Part shown: positions 8,986 through 16,882 of the stretch, piece after piece
Layout of the letters: every line of letters starts with the position of its first letter
Position numbering within the stretch: the stretch's first letter is position 1
From: Nocardioides sp. YR527
Lineage (GTDB): Bacteria > Actinomycetota > Actinomycetes > Propionibacteriales > Nocardioidaceae
DNA: 64,000 nucleotides
Assembly: GCF_900101045.1 (NCBI RefSeq)
Contig: NZ_FNFN01000012.1
Location: 1 to 64,000, forward strand
Reading direction: 5' to 3'
Made by a program: the position numbers and the translations under genes
Notes under the pieces: generated by a model
What the model was told of the DNA's origin: nothing
What the model saw: the letters and a program-made list of their open reading frames with translations, nothing else
The model's database searches: none

Positions 8986-11900
8986 GACAGCACCGATCCC
9001 GAGGTCTGCGCCGGGCAGAGCGTGACGAACTGGCACCGGTCGCACTGCTTGCCCGGCCTGGCCACGAACTCCTCCGCCCGGACCGTCGCCACCGCCTTCT
9101 CCAGCTGGGTGATGATCTCGGGCGGCTCGGGAGCCTGCACCTGCACCTTCGGCAGCTCGCTCCCCGAACCCGCGGGATGGCGCAGCTGGATCAGCTCCGC
9201 GCCACCGGAGGTCGCCCCCGGTGCCAGCGACGAGGCCGCACCGTGCTCGACGGCCAGCTGGTAGAGGCCGAGCTGGCCGTGCTCCTTGACCTCCTGCGCG
9301 GTGGGCGGATACTTCCCGGTCTTCAGGTCGACGACGACGATCCGGCCGCTCTCATCGAGCTCGAGGCGGTCCGCATAACCGTTCAGCCGCACCGTCTCCC
9401 CGCTGGGCAGCGAGACCTTGGCCGTCAGCTGCTCCTCGAAGCCGATCACGGTGCGCGCGCCGGGGCGCCGGTGCCAGGTCAGGAACCTGGCCAGCACATC
9501 CTGGACCGCCTCACGCTCGCGGGCAGCGGACCAGGGCGTACGGAACTCGAGGCGGCCCCAGACCTCGTCCACGAACGGCATCAGGTCCTCGACGGTGGCG
9601 GCGTCGAGATCGCCGCGGGCGAGCTGCTCGGCGATCGCGTGCACCACCTTGCCGAAACCCTGGCTCGAGGAGTCCGTGACCGCGCCCCCGGCCTCCCGGG
9701 CCAGGAACCACTGCGCGGGACAGGTCAGGATCGCCTCCAGCGCCGATGCGCTCAGCGTGATCGGACGGTCCTCGGGGCGCACCGCGACCGAGGCGTACGT
9801 CGGGGCCCGCAGCCCCCACCATGTCGAGGGGTCGGCGGAGAGCGCGATCCGCTTGCCGCGCACCTCGGTCGCGGCCAGCTTCTGCAGCCTCCTCGCGGCC
9901 GCCTCGCGCAGCGCGTCGGGTCGGGCAGGATCCGCGGCGGTGCGGCGCAGCTCGGCGACCAGACCGGCCAGCGACAACGGTCGAGTCGGTCTGCCGACGC
10001 GGTGACGGATCTGGTCCTCGCGCAGACCGAGCTCGTTGATGAACCGCGACGGCTGGTCACCGTCGTCGTCGGGCGACTTCACCGCGGTCACGACAAGCCG
10101 GGACCGGGCCCGGGTGGCGGCGACGTAGAAGAGCCGGCGCTCCTCGGCGAGCATCGCCGAGCGCGTCAGTGGCGGCAGCAGCCCGCCGTGATGGCCGTCC
10201 GGCAGCGCCGGGGCGATCCGGTCGGGCCCGAGGAGCGAGTCGCGCCGGCGCAGGTCGGGCCATGCCCCCTCCTGGACGTGGGCGACGACCACCAGACCCC
10301 ACTCCAGCCCCTTGGAACGGTGGGCGGTGAGCAGGCGCACCGCCGAACCGCGCACACCCTTGTCGGCCAGGGTGTCGGCCGGGATCTCCTGGGCACGCAG
10401 CGTGGCCAGGAACGCCTCCACCGAGGTGAACTCCTGGCGGCCCTCGATCTTGGCGGCGGTGTCGAAGAGCGCCACGACCGCGTCCAGGTCGCGGTGGGCC
10501 AGCCGCACCGCCGCACCGCCCGATTCCACCTGCGCCCGGAGCCGCTGACCCCAATCGGCACCGTCCCACAGCGTCCACAGCACCTGCTCCGCCCCGGCCC
10601 CGTCCTTCAGCGCAGCCCGAGCCTCGGCGAGCAGAGCCGCGAGCCGGCGCACCCGCCCCAGCACCCTCTCTTCACCCGCCCCGCCCCCGCTGGTCGAGCC
10701 GACCACGCTGGTCGAGCCGGATTCGTGAGGTACGAACGAATCCGTGTCGAGACCAACACGGTCGGCGTCGGCGCTCGATGGGACCGTGTTGGTCTCGACA
10801 CGCTCGCTGGCGCTCGCGGCTCGACCAGCGGGGAACCCCAGCACGGCGCGGCGTACGAGCTCATGTGCAGAGACGTCCGGGAACCTGGCCCGGAGCAGAC
10901 GGGTGAGCGCGCGGACGTCGGTGGCGTCGAGGCCACCGAGAGGACCGGTGAGCAGCTCCTCGCAGCGGTCGGGGCGTACGTAGCGCTCGTCGAGGTCCGA
11001 CTCGACGTCGGCGTCGACGACGATCCCGAGCGCGTCGAGGAGGACGGCGGCGGCGGGCTCGCGGACCAGCGGGGTCTCGTCGGCAGCCACCTCGACCGGC
11101 ACGCCGGCGGCGGTCAGCGACCGGCGCAGCTGCGGGATCGAGGTGCGACCGGAGCGCACCAGGACGGCCATGTCGGACCAGTCGATGCCGTCCTCGAGAT
11201 GCGCGCGGCGGAGCAGGTCGGCGATGTGCTCGGTCTCGGCGCGGTCGGTGTCGAAGGTGAGCACCTCGGCCCGGCCGGGGTCCTGAGCCAGCGGGTGCGG
11301 GTTGCGGAAGGTGTCGTAGGCCGCGGCCGGGATCGAGCCGCGCACCGAGATGCCCGCCGCGATCGACCGCGACGCCCGCAGCAGCCGCGACCCGAACCGG
11401 CGGGTCGTCCCGAGCGCCACCACCGGCGCGTGCCGGCGTTCCCTGGTCAGGAACTGGGAGGGGAAGTCGAGGATCCCGTTGACGTCCGCGCCCCGGAACC
11501 CGTAGATCGACTGGTCGGGGTCGCCCACCACGATCAGGTCGCGCCCGTCACCGGCCAGCGCCTGCAGCAGGGCGACCTGGCTCGGGTCGGTGTCCTGGTA
11601 CTCGTCCACGAACACGCACGCGAACTCCGCCCGGAGCTCGGCCGCATGCCGCTCGGCCTCGATCACCCCGCGCATGATCAGGTCGGGGTAGTCGATCGCC
11701 GACTGCGCCCCCAGCACGTCGAGATACTGTTCCAGGAACCATCCGGCCGCGACGAACTCCTCGATGCGCTCCTCCCGGCCGAGCGCCACCAGCTGGTCGG
11801 GGTCGAGCCCGCGCTCGCGCGCCCGCGCGATCACGGTCTGCACCTCGCGCGCGAACCCGCGGGTGCCGATCGCCATCCGGAACCGCTCCGGCCACCTCAC

Positions 11901-12326
11901 CGACTCCGGGTGGTCGGCCAGCAGCTCCTGCAGCACCACGTCGGCCTCCGGCGCCGAGAGCAGCGTCAGCGGGGCGGCGTAGAGCTCGGCCGGCGCGTAG
12001 CGGCGCACCAGGCCGTAGGCGAAGGAGTGGAACGTCGAGGAGACCGCCCCGGACAACGTCCGCCCCAGCCGCGCCGTCACCCGGTCACGCAGCTGCTCGG
12101 CGGCCTTGCGGGAGAAGGTCAGCGCGAGCAGCTGGTCAGGACGTACGCCGCGATTCTCGATCCGGTCGACGACCGCCTCGACCAGCGTGGTCGTCTTGCC
12201 GGTCCCCGGTCCGGCCAGCACGAGCAGCGGTCCGCCGGGATGCTCCACGACCGACCGCTGGTGCTCGTCGAGCACCGGCACACCGATAGCGCTCGGCGGC
12301 GGGGCAAGGCGGTAGGAGACACTCAC
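8982..12326 (-). CDS. adnA: AdnA subunit of the AdnAB helicase-nuclease
   Basis: A 1114-residue UvrD-like helicase with a RecB-type nuclease domain. Visible motifs are GPGTGKT (residues 39-45), FVDEYQDTDPSQ, VGDPDQSIYGFRGADV, AHRSKGLEWGLVVV and YVAATRARSRLV. Near the C-terminus come GYADRLEL and IVVVDLKTGKYP (nuclease core). Four cysteines (TCPAQW, then C-x2-C-x5-C in QCDRCQFVTLC) resemble the iron-sulfur staple of AddB-type nucleases. GTG 12326 has GGAG just upstream; a frame extending ten codons further lacks one. The order adnA-adnB matches Rv3202c-Rv3201c. Residues about 498-547 are encoded by an inverted-repeat cassette and look like a linker inserted into the motor region. Confidence 0.92.
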   Translation of the reverse strand: MSVSYRLAPPPSAIGVPVLDEHQRSVVEHPGGPLLVLAGPGTGKTTTLVEAVVDRIENRGVRPDQLLALTFSRKAAEQLRDRVTARLGRTLSGAVSSTFHSFAYGLVRRYAPAELYAAPLTLLSAPEADVVLQELLADHPESVRWPERFRMAIGTRGFAREVQTVIARARERGLDPDQLVALGREERIEEFVAAGWFLEQYLDVLGAQSAIDYPDLIMRGVIEAERHAAELRAEFACVFVDEYQDTDPSQVALLQALAGDGRDLIVVGDPDQSIYGFRGADVNGILDFPSQFLTRERRHAPVVALGTTRRFGSRLLRASRSIAAGISVRGSIPAAAYDTFRNPHPLAQDPGRAEVLTFDTDRAETEHIADLLRRAHLEDGIDWSDMAVLVRSGRTSIPQLRRSLTAAGVPVEVAADETPLVREPAAAVLLDALGIVVDADVESDLDERYVRPDRCEELLTGPLGGLDATDVRALTRLLRARFPDVSAHELVRRAVLGFPAGRAASASERVETNTVPSSADADRVGLDTDSFVPHESGSTSVVGSTSGGGAGEERVLGRVRRLAALLAEARAALKDGAGAEQVLWTLWDGADWGQRLRAQVESGGAAVRLAHRDLDAVVALFDTAAKIEGRQEFTSVEAFLATLRAQEIPADTLADKGVRGSAVRLLTAHRSKGLEWGLVVVAHVQEGAWPDLRRRDSLLGPDRIAPALPDGHHGGLLPPLTRSAMLAEERRLFYVAATRARSRLVVTAVKSPDDDGDQPSRFINELGLREDQIRHRVGRPTRPLSLAGLVAELRRTAADPARPDALREAAARRLQKLAATEVRGKRIALSADPSTWWGLRAPTYASVAVRPEDRPITLSASALEAILTCPAQWFLAREAGGAVTDSSSQGFGKVVHAIAEQLARGDLDAATVEDLMPFVDEVWGRLEFRTPWSAAREREAVQDVLARFLTWHRRPGARTVIGFEEQLTAKVSLPSGETVRLNGYADRLELDESGRIVVVDLKTGKYPPTAQEVKEHGQLGLYQLAVEHGAASSLAPGATSGGAELIQLRHPAGSGSELPKVQVQAPEPPEIITQLEKAVATVRAEEFVARPGKQCDRCQFVTLCPAQTSGSVLS
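10685..10833. repeat. Nested inverted-repeat cassette read in frame inside adnA
   Basis: Outer arms of 17 bp (10685-10701 and 10817-10833) are perfect reverse complements; a second copy of the left-arm core occurs at 10706-10719. Inner arms of 20 bp (10744-10763 and 10782-10801) are also perfect reverse complements around an 18-base loop. The 149 bp unit is read through by adnA without a stop, coding for a Ser/Thr/Gly/Val/Asp-rich stretch unlike helicase sequence. This is the architecture of a REP- or MITE-like palindromic element tolerated in a loop of the protein. Confidence 0.85.
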
Positions 12327-12381
12327 GGGCTCCACCCAACCAGAGAGCACCGACATCCGAGCGGGTCGAGATCAATTCGGA

Positions 12382-12672
12382 TCAGACGTCGTGCCCCAGA
12401 CGCATCCTCACCTCGACCACGTCGTCGAGATCGAGGCCCTCCGCCTTCCGGACGACCACCTTCAACGGCAGCAGATAGGTGCCGTCCTTGGGGAAGAGCG
12501 CGGTGGTGAACGTGGTCGCGCCGATGGTGGCGGTGACGGCGACCTGCCCCCAGTACTCCAGACCCCGGGCATCCTCCTTGAGGTCCTCGGCGTCCTCGAC
12601 AGGCATCGGCACGTAGTAGAACGGCGCCGGCCCGCGCCACTCGATGACTGCTCCTTCGAACGCGTACTCCAT
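12382..12672 (-). CDS. DUF1905 domain protein
   Basis: A 96-residue protein starting MEYAFEGAVIEWRG. It matches DUF1905: an N-terminal strand with an aromatic-rich FYYVPMP segment, a central GQVAVTATIGATTFTTALFP, then GTYLLPLKVVVRKAEGL and a final DVVEVRMRL strand. The fold is a small beta barrel of unknown function, often fused to or beside YdeI-type proteins. ATG 12672 lies two bases after the stop of the DUF985 gene, with GGAG at the junction, so the two are likely cotranscribed. A longer upstream frame is a shadow of that neighbour. Confidence 0.82.
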   Translation of the reverse strand: MEYAFEGAVIEWRGPAPFYYVPMPVEDAEDLKEDARGLEYWGQVAVTATIGATTFTTALFPKDGTYLLPLKVVVRKAEGLDLDDVVEVRMRLGHDV

Positions 12673-12674
12673 CC

Positions 12675-13118
12675 CTACTCCGCAGTGCCTGGGGCGAGCT
12701 CGAAGTCGTCGAAGTCGAACCCGGGCGAGACTACGCAGGAGACGAGCGCGTCCTCGGCCGAGGGGACCGTACGCTGCCACACCCCCGCCGGCACGACCGC
12801 CTGCGGCATCTGGCCGGCGGCGACGTCCACCCCGACGAGCACGGTCTCCCCCGCGACCGGAGCCTCGCCGGCGCCGCCGAGCTGCAGGGACACGACGCCG
12901 GTGTGCGCCAGCCAGATCTCGTCCGAGGTGACGCGGTGCCACGCGGACGACTCCCCGGCCAGGAGCCGGAAGTAGATCAAGGTCGCGGTCGGACGCACCC
13001 GCCCGTCGGACAGGGTGACGGTCTCGGCAGCAGCCCAGGTCTGCCGGAACGCCCCGCCTTCGGGATGCGGCGCGAGGTCAAGAGCGGAAGTGATGGAGTC
13101 AGCGGTCACCCGGCTCAT
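12675..13118 (-). CDS. DUF985 cupin-like protein
   Basis: A 147-residue cupin of the DUF985/cupin_5 family. Diagnostic segments are LDLAPHPEGGAFRQTWAA near the N-terminus, TLIYFRLLAGESSAWHRVTS (the EGG and W-H-R family motifs) and AVVPAGVWQRTV before the end. Members bind small ligands or sugars, and no general function is established. The start overlaps the upstream hemerythrin-like gene by about 20 bases; an in-frame GTG at 13109 is an alternative. The three genes hemerythrin, DUF985 and DUF1905 read as one unit. Confidence 0.85.
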   Translation of the reverse strand: MSRVTADSITSALDLAPHPEGGAFRQTWAAAETVTLSDGRVRPTATLIYFRLLAGESSAWHRVTSDEIWLAHTGVVSLQLGGAGEAPVAGETVLVGVDVAAGQMPQAVVPAGVWQRTVPSAEDALVSCVVSPGFDFDDFELAPGTAE

Positions 13119-13797
13119 TGTGCCGGGTCTCGTTGGCCGGGTCGTCGGGGAAGCGCGGGTCGCCGAGCAGGTACTGCCAGATCAGTCCCGGCTTCTCGTG
13201 CGGCACCGGCTCGGGGCCGCCGACCGAGCGGCCCTCGACCGCGTCCCAGACGGCGTCGACGGGACGGGCCACCCGGCGTACGACCTTTCCGGCCAGACCC
13301 GTGTGCGGCAGGTGGGGATGCGGGCGCGTAGGCGCCCTCCGCTCCGCGGCGGCCATCCGCTCGGCGATCAGGAGAAGCTCGTCGTCGGTGGCCTCCTCGG
13401 CGAGGCGCGAGACCAGCTCGCCCTCCCTCGACTCCTGGTCGATGAGCGCCTCCTCGACCTCGCCCCACAGCGCCGGCCACCCGTGGGTGGTCTCCCAGGT
13501 GGAGCCGTACTCGTGCGCCTTCACGTGGAAGAGCAGCACCTCCAGGTGTCGCGCCGTGGGGAGGTAGTCATGGACCAGACCTGCTCCGCCCTCGCAGTGA
13601 GCGGAGACCGCCGGCAGCAGTGCCTCGTCCACCGCGTGCAGGTGGCGGGACGTACCGGCGTTGAACTGGTCGATCGGTGGGCAGCCCCGGCGGGTCTGCT
13701 CCGGCCTGGCGATGATGCTCCGAGCGTGGGCCAGGCGCCCAGCGAGCTCGTCGTGCTTGCGTCGCAGCTCGTCCTGCAACACGGTCGTGGTGGCCAT
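13099..13797 (-). CDS. Hemerythrin (HHE)-like domain protein
   Basis: A 232-residue, largely helical protein. The first ~150 residues carry spaced histidine and glutamate pairs (RKHDELAGRLAHA, GTSRHLHAVDEALLPAV, ARHLEVLLFHVKAHEYG) that resemble the di-iron ligands of hemerythrin-like HHE domains. A helical region rich in Glu and Arg follows, then a proline-rich tail. ATG 13797 is preferred because GAGGTGAGG precedes it. It is unrelated in detail to the shorter hemerythrin at 45726. The function could be oxygen or NO sensing or iron handling; the assignment rests on the histidine pattern only. Confidence 0.6.
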   Translation of the reverse strand: MATTTVLQDELRRKHDELAGRLAHARSIIARPEQTRRGCPPIDQFNAGTSRHLHAVDEALLPAVSAHCEGGAGLVHDYLPTARHLEVLLFHVKAHEYGSTWETTHGWPALWGEVEEALIDQESREGELVSRLAEEATDDELLLIAERMAAAERRAPTRPHPHLPHTGLAGKVVRRVARPVDAVWDAVEGRSVGGPEPVPHEKPGLIWQYLLGDPRFPDDPANETRHNEPGDR

Positions 13798-13874
13798 CTG
13801 CCTCACCTCGGCTGCTAGGGGGTCACCTTCCAGAATGCGCCCCTTCTCACCCCCGCGCAACAGGCAACCTGCGA

Positions 13875-14540
13875 TCAGACGTCGGCGGGCCGCTCGTTGT
13901 AGACCCCGGCCAGGTTCTGGCCGCTCAGCGCCGCGATCGCCGCCATCACCTCGTCGGTCAGGGCTCGGCGGGCCTTGCCGAGAGGTACGCCGTCGAAGCG
14001 GCCGGCCACCTGGATCGACTGCCCGAACTCGACGGTGACCTTCGCCAGCCGCGGCAGGCTCGACCCGACCGGCTGGAGCTCCGCGGTCCCCCGCAGACCC
14101 ACCGGCACCACGGGCACGCCGGCGGTCAGCGCCAGGTGCGCCACCCCGGTGCGCCCGCGGTAGAGCAGGCCGTCGCGCGACCGGGTGCCCTCCGGGTAGA
14201 TCCCGAACGCCTCACCCTTGTTCAGGACCTTCAGGGCCACCTCCAGCGAGCCGAGCGCGGCCTGCGGGTCGTCGCGGTCCACGGGCAGCATCCCCATGCC
14301 CTCGAACCACGCTCTCTGGGCAGCGCCCTTGAGCCCGGTGCCGGTGAAGTAGTCGGACTTGGCCAGGAAGTGCACGGGCCGGGGCGAGACCGACGGGATC
14401 ACGATCGAGTCGGCGAAGCTGAGGTGGTTGCTGGCCAGGATCACCCCGCCGGTGCGCGGGACGTTCTCGGCCCCCGTCACCGTGGGACGCCAGACCGCGC
14501 GCAGAACGGGGGGTACGACGGCGTGGAGGACGCGATACAT
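13875..14540 (-). CDS. 1-acyl-glycerol-3-phosphate acyltransferase (PlsC family)
   Basis: A 221-residue PlsC-type acyltransferase. Motif I is NHLSFADS (the NHx4D catalytic pair), motif II-like PVHFLAKSDYF, motif III YPEGTRSRDG, and motif IV VPVVPVGLRG. It acylates lysophosphatidic acid or a related acceptor at the inner face of the membrane. ATG 14540 shares one base with the stop of the upstream ATL gene (TGATG), so the two are coupled. Confidence 0.9.
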   Translation of the reverse strand: MYRVLHAVVPPVLRAVWRPTVTGAENVPRTGGVILASNHLSFADSIVIPSVSPRPVHFLAKSDYFTGTGLKGAAQRAWFEGMGMLPVDRDDPQAALGSLEVALKVLNKGEAFGIYPEGTRSRDGLLYRGRTGVAHLALTAGVPVVPVGLRGTAELQPVGSSLPRLAKVTVEFGQSIQVAGRFDGVPLGKARRALTDEVMAAIAALSGQNLAGVYNERPADV

Positions 14541-14860
14541 CACGGGATCATCGTAGGCGGCAACCACATCGCTTCGCGCAGGTCCACAGCCCCCGAGACA
14601 CGTCGCGGGGTGCCCTCCTCGAGATAGGCCTGCCGGGCCTCCTCGCCGTGGGAGGCGGGGAGCGAGCCATCGGCCCGCACCACCCGCCACCACGGCATCC
14701 CGGCGCCCTCGCGCGCCATCACCGAACCGACCTGCCGAGGCCCGCCTCCGAACTCGTCGAAGAGGGCATCGGCGATCGCGCCGTACGTCGTCACCGAACC
14801 GCGTGGGATCTGCTCGACGATCCGCAGCACAGCCTCGACGTACGCCTCCCGGTCGGTCAT
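14540..14860 (-). CDS. Alkyltransferase-like (ATL) DNA-damage protein
   Basis: A 106-residue MGMT-type DNA-binding domain with the helix-turn-helix and arginine finger (RGSVTTYGAIADAL, PRQVGSVMA). The active-site PCHR of O6-alkylguanine transferases reads MPWWRVV here, so tryptophan replaces the methyl-accepting cysteine. This is the signature of ATL proteins, which bind alkylated guanine without repairing it and hand the lesion to nucleotide excision repair. It corresponds in position to Rv3204 beside adnAB. Confidence 0.9.
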   Translation of the reverse strand: MTDREAYVEAVLRIVEQIPRGSVTTYGAIADALFDEFGGGPRQVGSVMAREGAGMPWWRVVRADGSLPASHGEEARQAYLEEGTPRRVSGAVDLREAMWLPPTMIP

Positions 14861-14880
14861 GCCCGGCAGGTTAGCGCGCT

Positions 14881-14919
14881 GTCAGAGGCTGCCGTCAGAG
14901 GCTCCTGTCAGAGGACGCC
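14881..14919. repeat. Three tandem copies of a 13-bp unit at the protease stop codon
   Basis: The unit begins GTCAGAGG and repeats exactly every 13 bases at 14881, 14894 and 14907, with variation in its last bases. The stop codon of the secreted protease (14908-14910) lies in the third unit. Confidence 0.75.
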
Positions 14920-15768
14920 GGTGAAAGGCTCGGTGCCATGAACCAGACGCAGACCGGAGATGCCCGAGGTCGCCTGGGCGTACTCCAGCTCGAGGTCGAG
15001 GTCGCCGATGTTGTTGGAGCCCGGGAGCGGGAGCAGGCCGAGCGTCGACAGGGTGCCGACGGCCTTGCCCTCGGAGTTCAGGAAGCCCGATCCGGAGTCA
15101 CCGGGGATGCCCGGGGTGAGGTTGTAGAGCGGGTGCGACCATCGGGTGCCGCTGTCCCCGAGCGAGAGGCCGATCTTCGGCGAGAGCAGGTCCAGGTCGG
15201 CGCGCACCGAGGAGTTGCCGTAGGAGTAGACCCGGTCACCGGCGGCGGTGCCGTCGGTGTCGATCCCGGTCGGACCGCCCCAGATCGGCACGCTCGGGTT
15301 GACCTTGCCCTTGTCACCGGAGCTCACCTTGACCAGCGCGAGGTCGTTGTAGGCGCAGGTGTTTTCGTCGGTGGTGTCCCGCTGCTGCATGGTCACCCAC
15401 GAGGAGTACGCCAGCGTGCCCTTCCCGATGACGGTGCCCTCGGTCAGCAGCGAACCGCCCTCGTTGAAGGTCACCGGGGTGCCCAGCGGGAGCGACTCGG
15501 CCGCGCACCCGTTGGTGTCGGTGGCCTCGCCCAGGCCGGCACAGTGGGCGGCGTAGCCGACGTAGACGTTGGCAGCGGAGTCGGTGTAGACGAAGTTGGC
15601 GGTGCACTGGGCACCCTTGGTGTACATCTGCACGCCCGGGGTGATGGTGGCCGTGTCGGCCGGAGCCCAGGCGTGCGCCGGCGCCGGGATCAGGGCCGGC
15701 ACCAGCGCGGCGGTCAGGGCGGTCGCGGCGAAGGCTGCGGCGCGGCGTACGGAACGGGTGCGGAGCAT
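14908..15768 (-). CDS. Secreted trypsin-like serine protease
   Basis: A 286-residue exported protein. A signal peptide covers residues 1 to about 33, with the arginine-rich start MLRTRSVRRAA, a hydrophobic core and AHA before the mature end. The chymotrypsin-fold triad is visible: His in YVGYAAHCAGL, Asp in NDLALVKV, and Ser in PGDSGSGFL. Two further cysteines (QCTANF, CAAES/CAYND) could form disulfides. It would act outside the cell, with unknown substrate. The next gene upstream on this strand is a class F sortase 61 bases away, but the protease has no sorting signal itself. Confidence 0.83.
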   Translation of the reverse strand: MLRTRSVRRAAAFAATALTAALVPALIPAPAHAWAPADTATITPGVQMYTKGAQCTANFVYTDSAANVYVGYAAHCAGLGEATDTNGCAAESLPLGTPVTFNEGGSLLTEGTVIGKGTLAYSSWVTMQQRDTTDENTCAYNDLALVKVSSGDKGKVNPSVPIWGGPTGIDTDGTAAGDRVYSYGNSSVRADLDLLSPKIGLSLGDSGTRWSHPLYNLTPGIPGDSGSGFLNSEGKAVGTLSTLGLLPLPGSNNIGDLDLELEYAQATSGISGLRLVHGTEPFTGVL

Positions 15769-15828
15769 GTGGGGGCCTCGTCTCTGAAGTGATGTGACTC
15801 ACAAGTAACGAGGCTCGACACCCCGGGG

Positions 15829-16455
15829 TTACGGGACCGCCACCACCACGGTGTTGCCCTGGAACGAGGTGCCGTCCCAGTCGTCGCACGTCACCACGAC
15901 CAGCTTCGGCTCGCCGTCGGTGTCGAAGAGCCGCTTGCTGCGCTTGGCGACCTGCTCCTTGGAGAGGTCGCGCACCGACCGAACGGTGTAGCTGAACTCC
16001 TCGTCCTTGGTCCGCACGACGATTTCGTCACCCTCCTCGACCTCGCCCAGCCGGTCGAGGATGCCGCCGCCGTTGTGCAGGGTGTGCCCGACGATCAGCA
16101 CCGAGCCGGCGTCCGCGCCGGGCTTCGCACCGCCCTTCCACCAGCCCATGAGCGAGGCGTCGGCCGGCGGGGTGAGCGTGCCGCCCTCCATCGCCAGCGG
16201 CACCACGTCGGCGTGCACGTTGAGCGACTCGATGGAGACGCCGCGTACCTTGCCCTTCTTCTTGGGCACCTCGGCCAGCGCCTCGGCCGGGATCGAGGAC
16301 GTCGTCGCGGGCGGGGTCGCGTTGGCCTTCTGCGCCTCGTCGATCTTGATGTAGTAGTCGTACGCGGCATAGCCGAGCACGCCGACCGCGACCACGAGGA
16401 CGACGACGAAGATCTCGCCGATGAAGGTCCTCAGGCTGGGTTGACCGTTGCTCAC
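15829..16455 (-). CDS. Class F-like sortase
   Basis: A 208-residue single-pass membrane protein. A hydrophobic anchor spans about residues 13-33, followed by a proline/threonine linker. The extracellular sortase domain contains VSIESLNVHADVVPL, SVLIVGHTLHNGGG (catalytic His) and LVVVTCDDW (catalytic Cys). The arginine usually seen 10-15 residues after the cysteine is not evident: the stretch reads GTSFQGNTVVV. Sortases cleave a C-terminal sorting motif and attach the protein to the cell wall. GTG 16455 overlaps by four bases the stop of the small protein upstream, strongly suggesting that they work together. Confidence 0.8.
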   Translation of the reverse strand: MSNGQPSLRTFIGEIFVVVLVVAVGVLGYAAYDYYIKIDEAQKANATPPATTSSIPAEALAEVPKKKGKVRGVSIESLNVHADVVPLAMEGGTLTPPADASLMGWWKGGAKPGADAGSVLIVGHTLHNGGGILDRLGEVEEGDEIVVRTKDEEFSYTVRSVRDLSKEQVAKRSKRLFDTDGEPKLVVVTCDDWDGTSFQGNTVVVAVP

Positions 16456-16742
16456 TCGGCCGAGCGTGCCACAGCCTCAGCTCGTTTGCGACGTACGGCC
16501 AGTCCGGCCCCCGCCCCCATCAGCAGTGCACCGACCCCGGCGAAGACATAGGACGGAGGTACGCCGCGAGTCGGGTCCGCGACGTTCGACTCCAGCCTCT
16601 CCGGGTCGATCGCAGTGCCGACGGCCGCGCCGGAGGCCGGCTCCGGGGCCTGGTCGCTCGCGTGGGCAGGGGCACCGAGAAGCAGTCCGCCGGCCAGGGT
16701 GGCACCGGCGAGCGTCGCGCTGAGACGAGCGCGTGTGGACAA
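16452..16742 (-). CDS. Small exported protein with C-terminal membrane anchor, coupled to the sortase
   Basis: A 96-residue protein that I cannot assign to a family. It has a signal peptide (about residues 1-28, ending PAHA), a short polar region of about 30 residues, and a C-terminal hydrophobic segment (VFAGVGALLMGAGAGLAV) followed by RRKRAE. Signal peptide, hydrophobic helix and basic tail is the layout of a sortase substrate, but no LPxTG motif is present; VPPSY lies where one would be expected. The TTG start at 16742 is chosen because GGAGG stands eight bases upstream. Its stop overlaps the sortase start. Confidence 0.65.
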   Translation of the reverse strand: MSTRARLSATLAGATLAGGLLLGAPAHASDQAPEPASGAAVGTAIDPERLESNVADPTRGVPPSYVFAGVGALLMGAGAGLAVRRKRAEAVARSAE

Positions 16743-16832
16743 CGTCGAATCCTCCGAGGTTCGGGCATTGATGCAACTCCGCCCCCCGCAGCTGCGATCG
16801 CAAAACTATCGGGTACGCCACGTACAGATAAA

Positions 16833-16865
16833 GCCAGCGGCGACCCCAGAGGGGCCACCGCTGGC
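16833..16865 (-). terminator. Intrinsic terminator after moeZ
   Basis: On the minus strand an 8-bp stem (GCCAGCGG/CCGCTGGC) encloses a CCCC/GGGG inner stem and is followed by CTTTATCTGT. It sits directly downstream of the moeZ stop. Confidence 0.75.
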
Positions 16866-16882
16866 CTACAGTTCAGTAACCC

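Noticed and set aside
9177..12509. Very long plus-strand ORF (about 1100 codons) opposite adnA
   Set aside because: It mirrors the minus-strand adnA frame, as expected in high-GC DNA; its composition is Arg/Gly/Val-rich with no motif, while the other strand carries full helicase motifs.
12382..12942. Longer form (186 codons) of the DUF1905 protein
   Set aside because: The extra N-terminal residues are an out-of-frame translation of the DUF985 gene; ATG 12672 with GGAG gives the family length.
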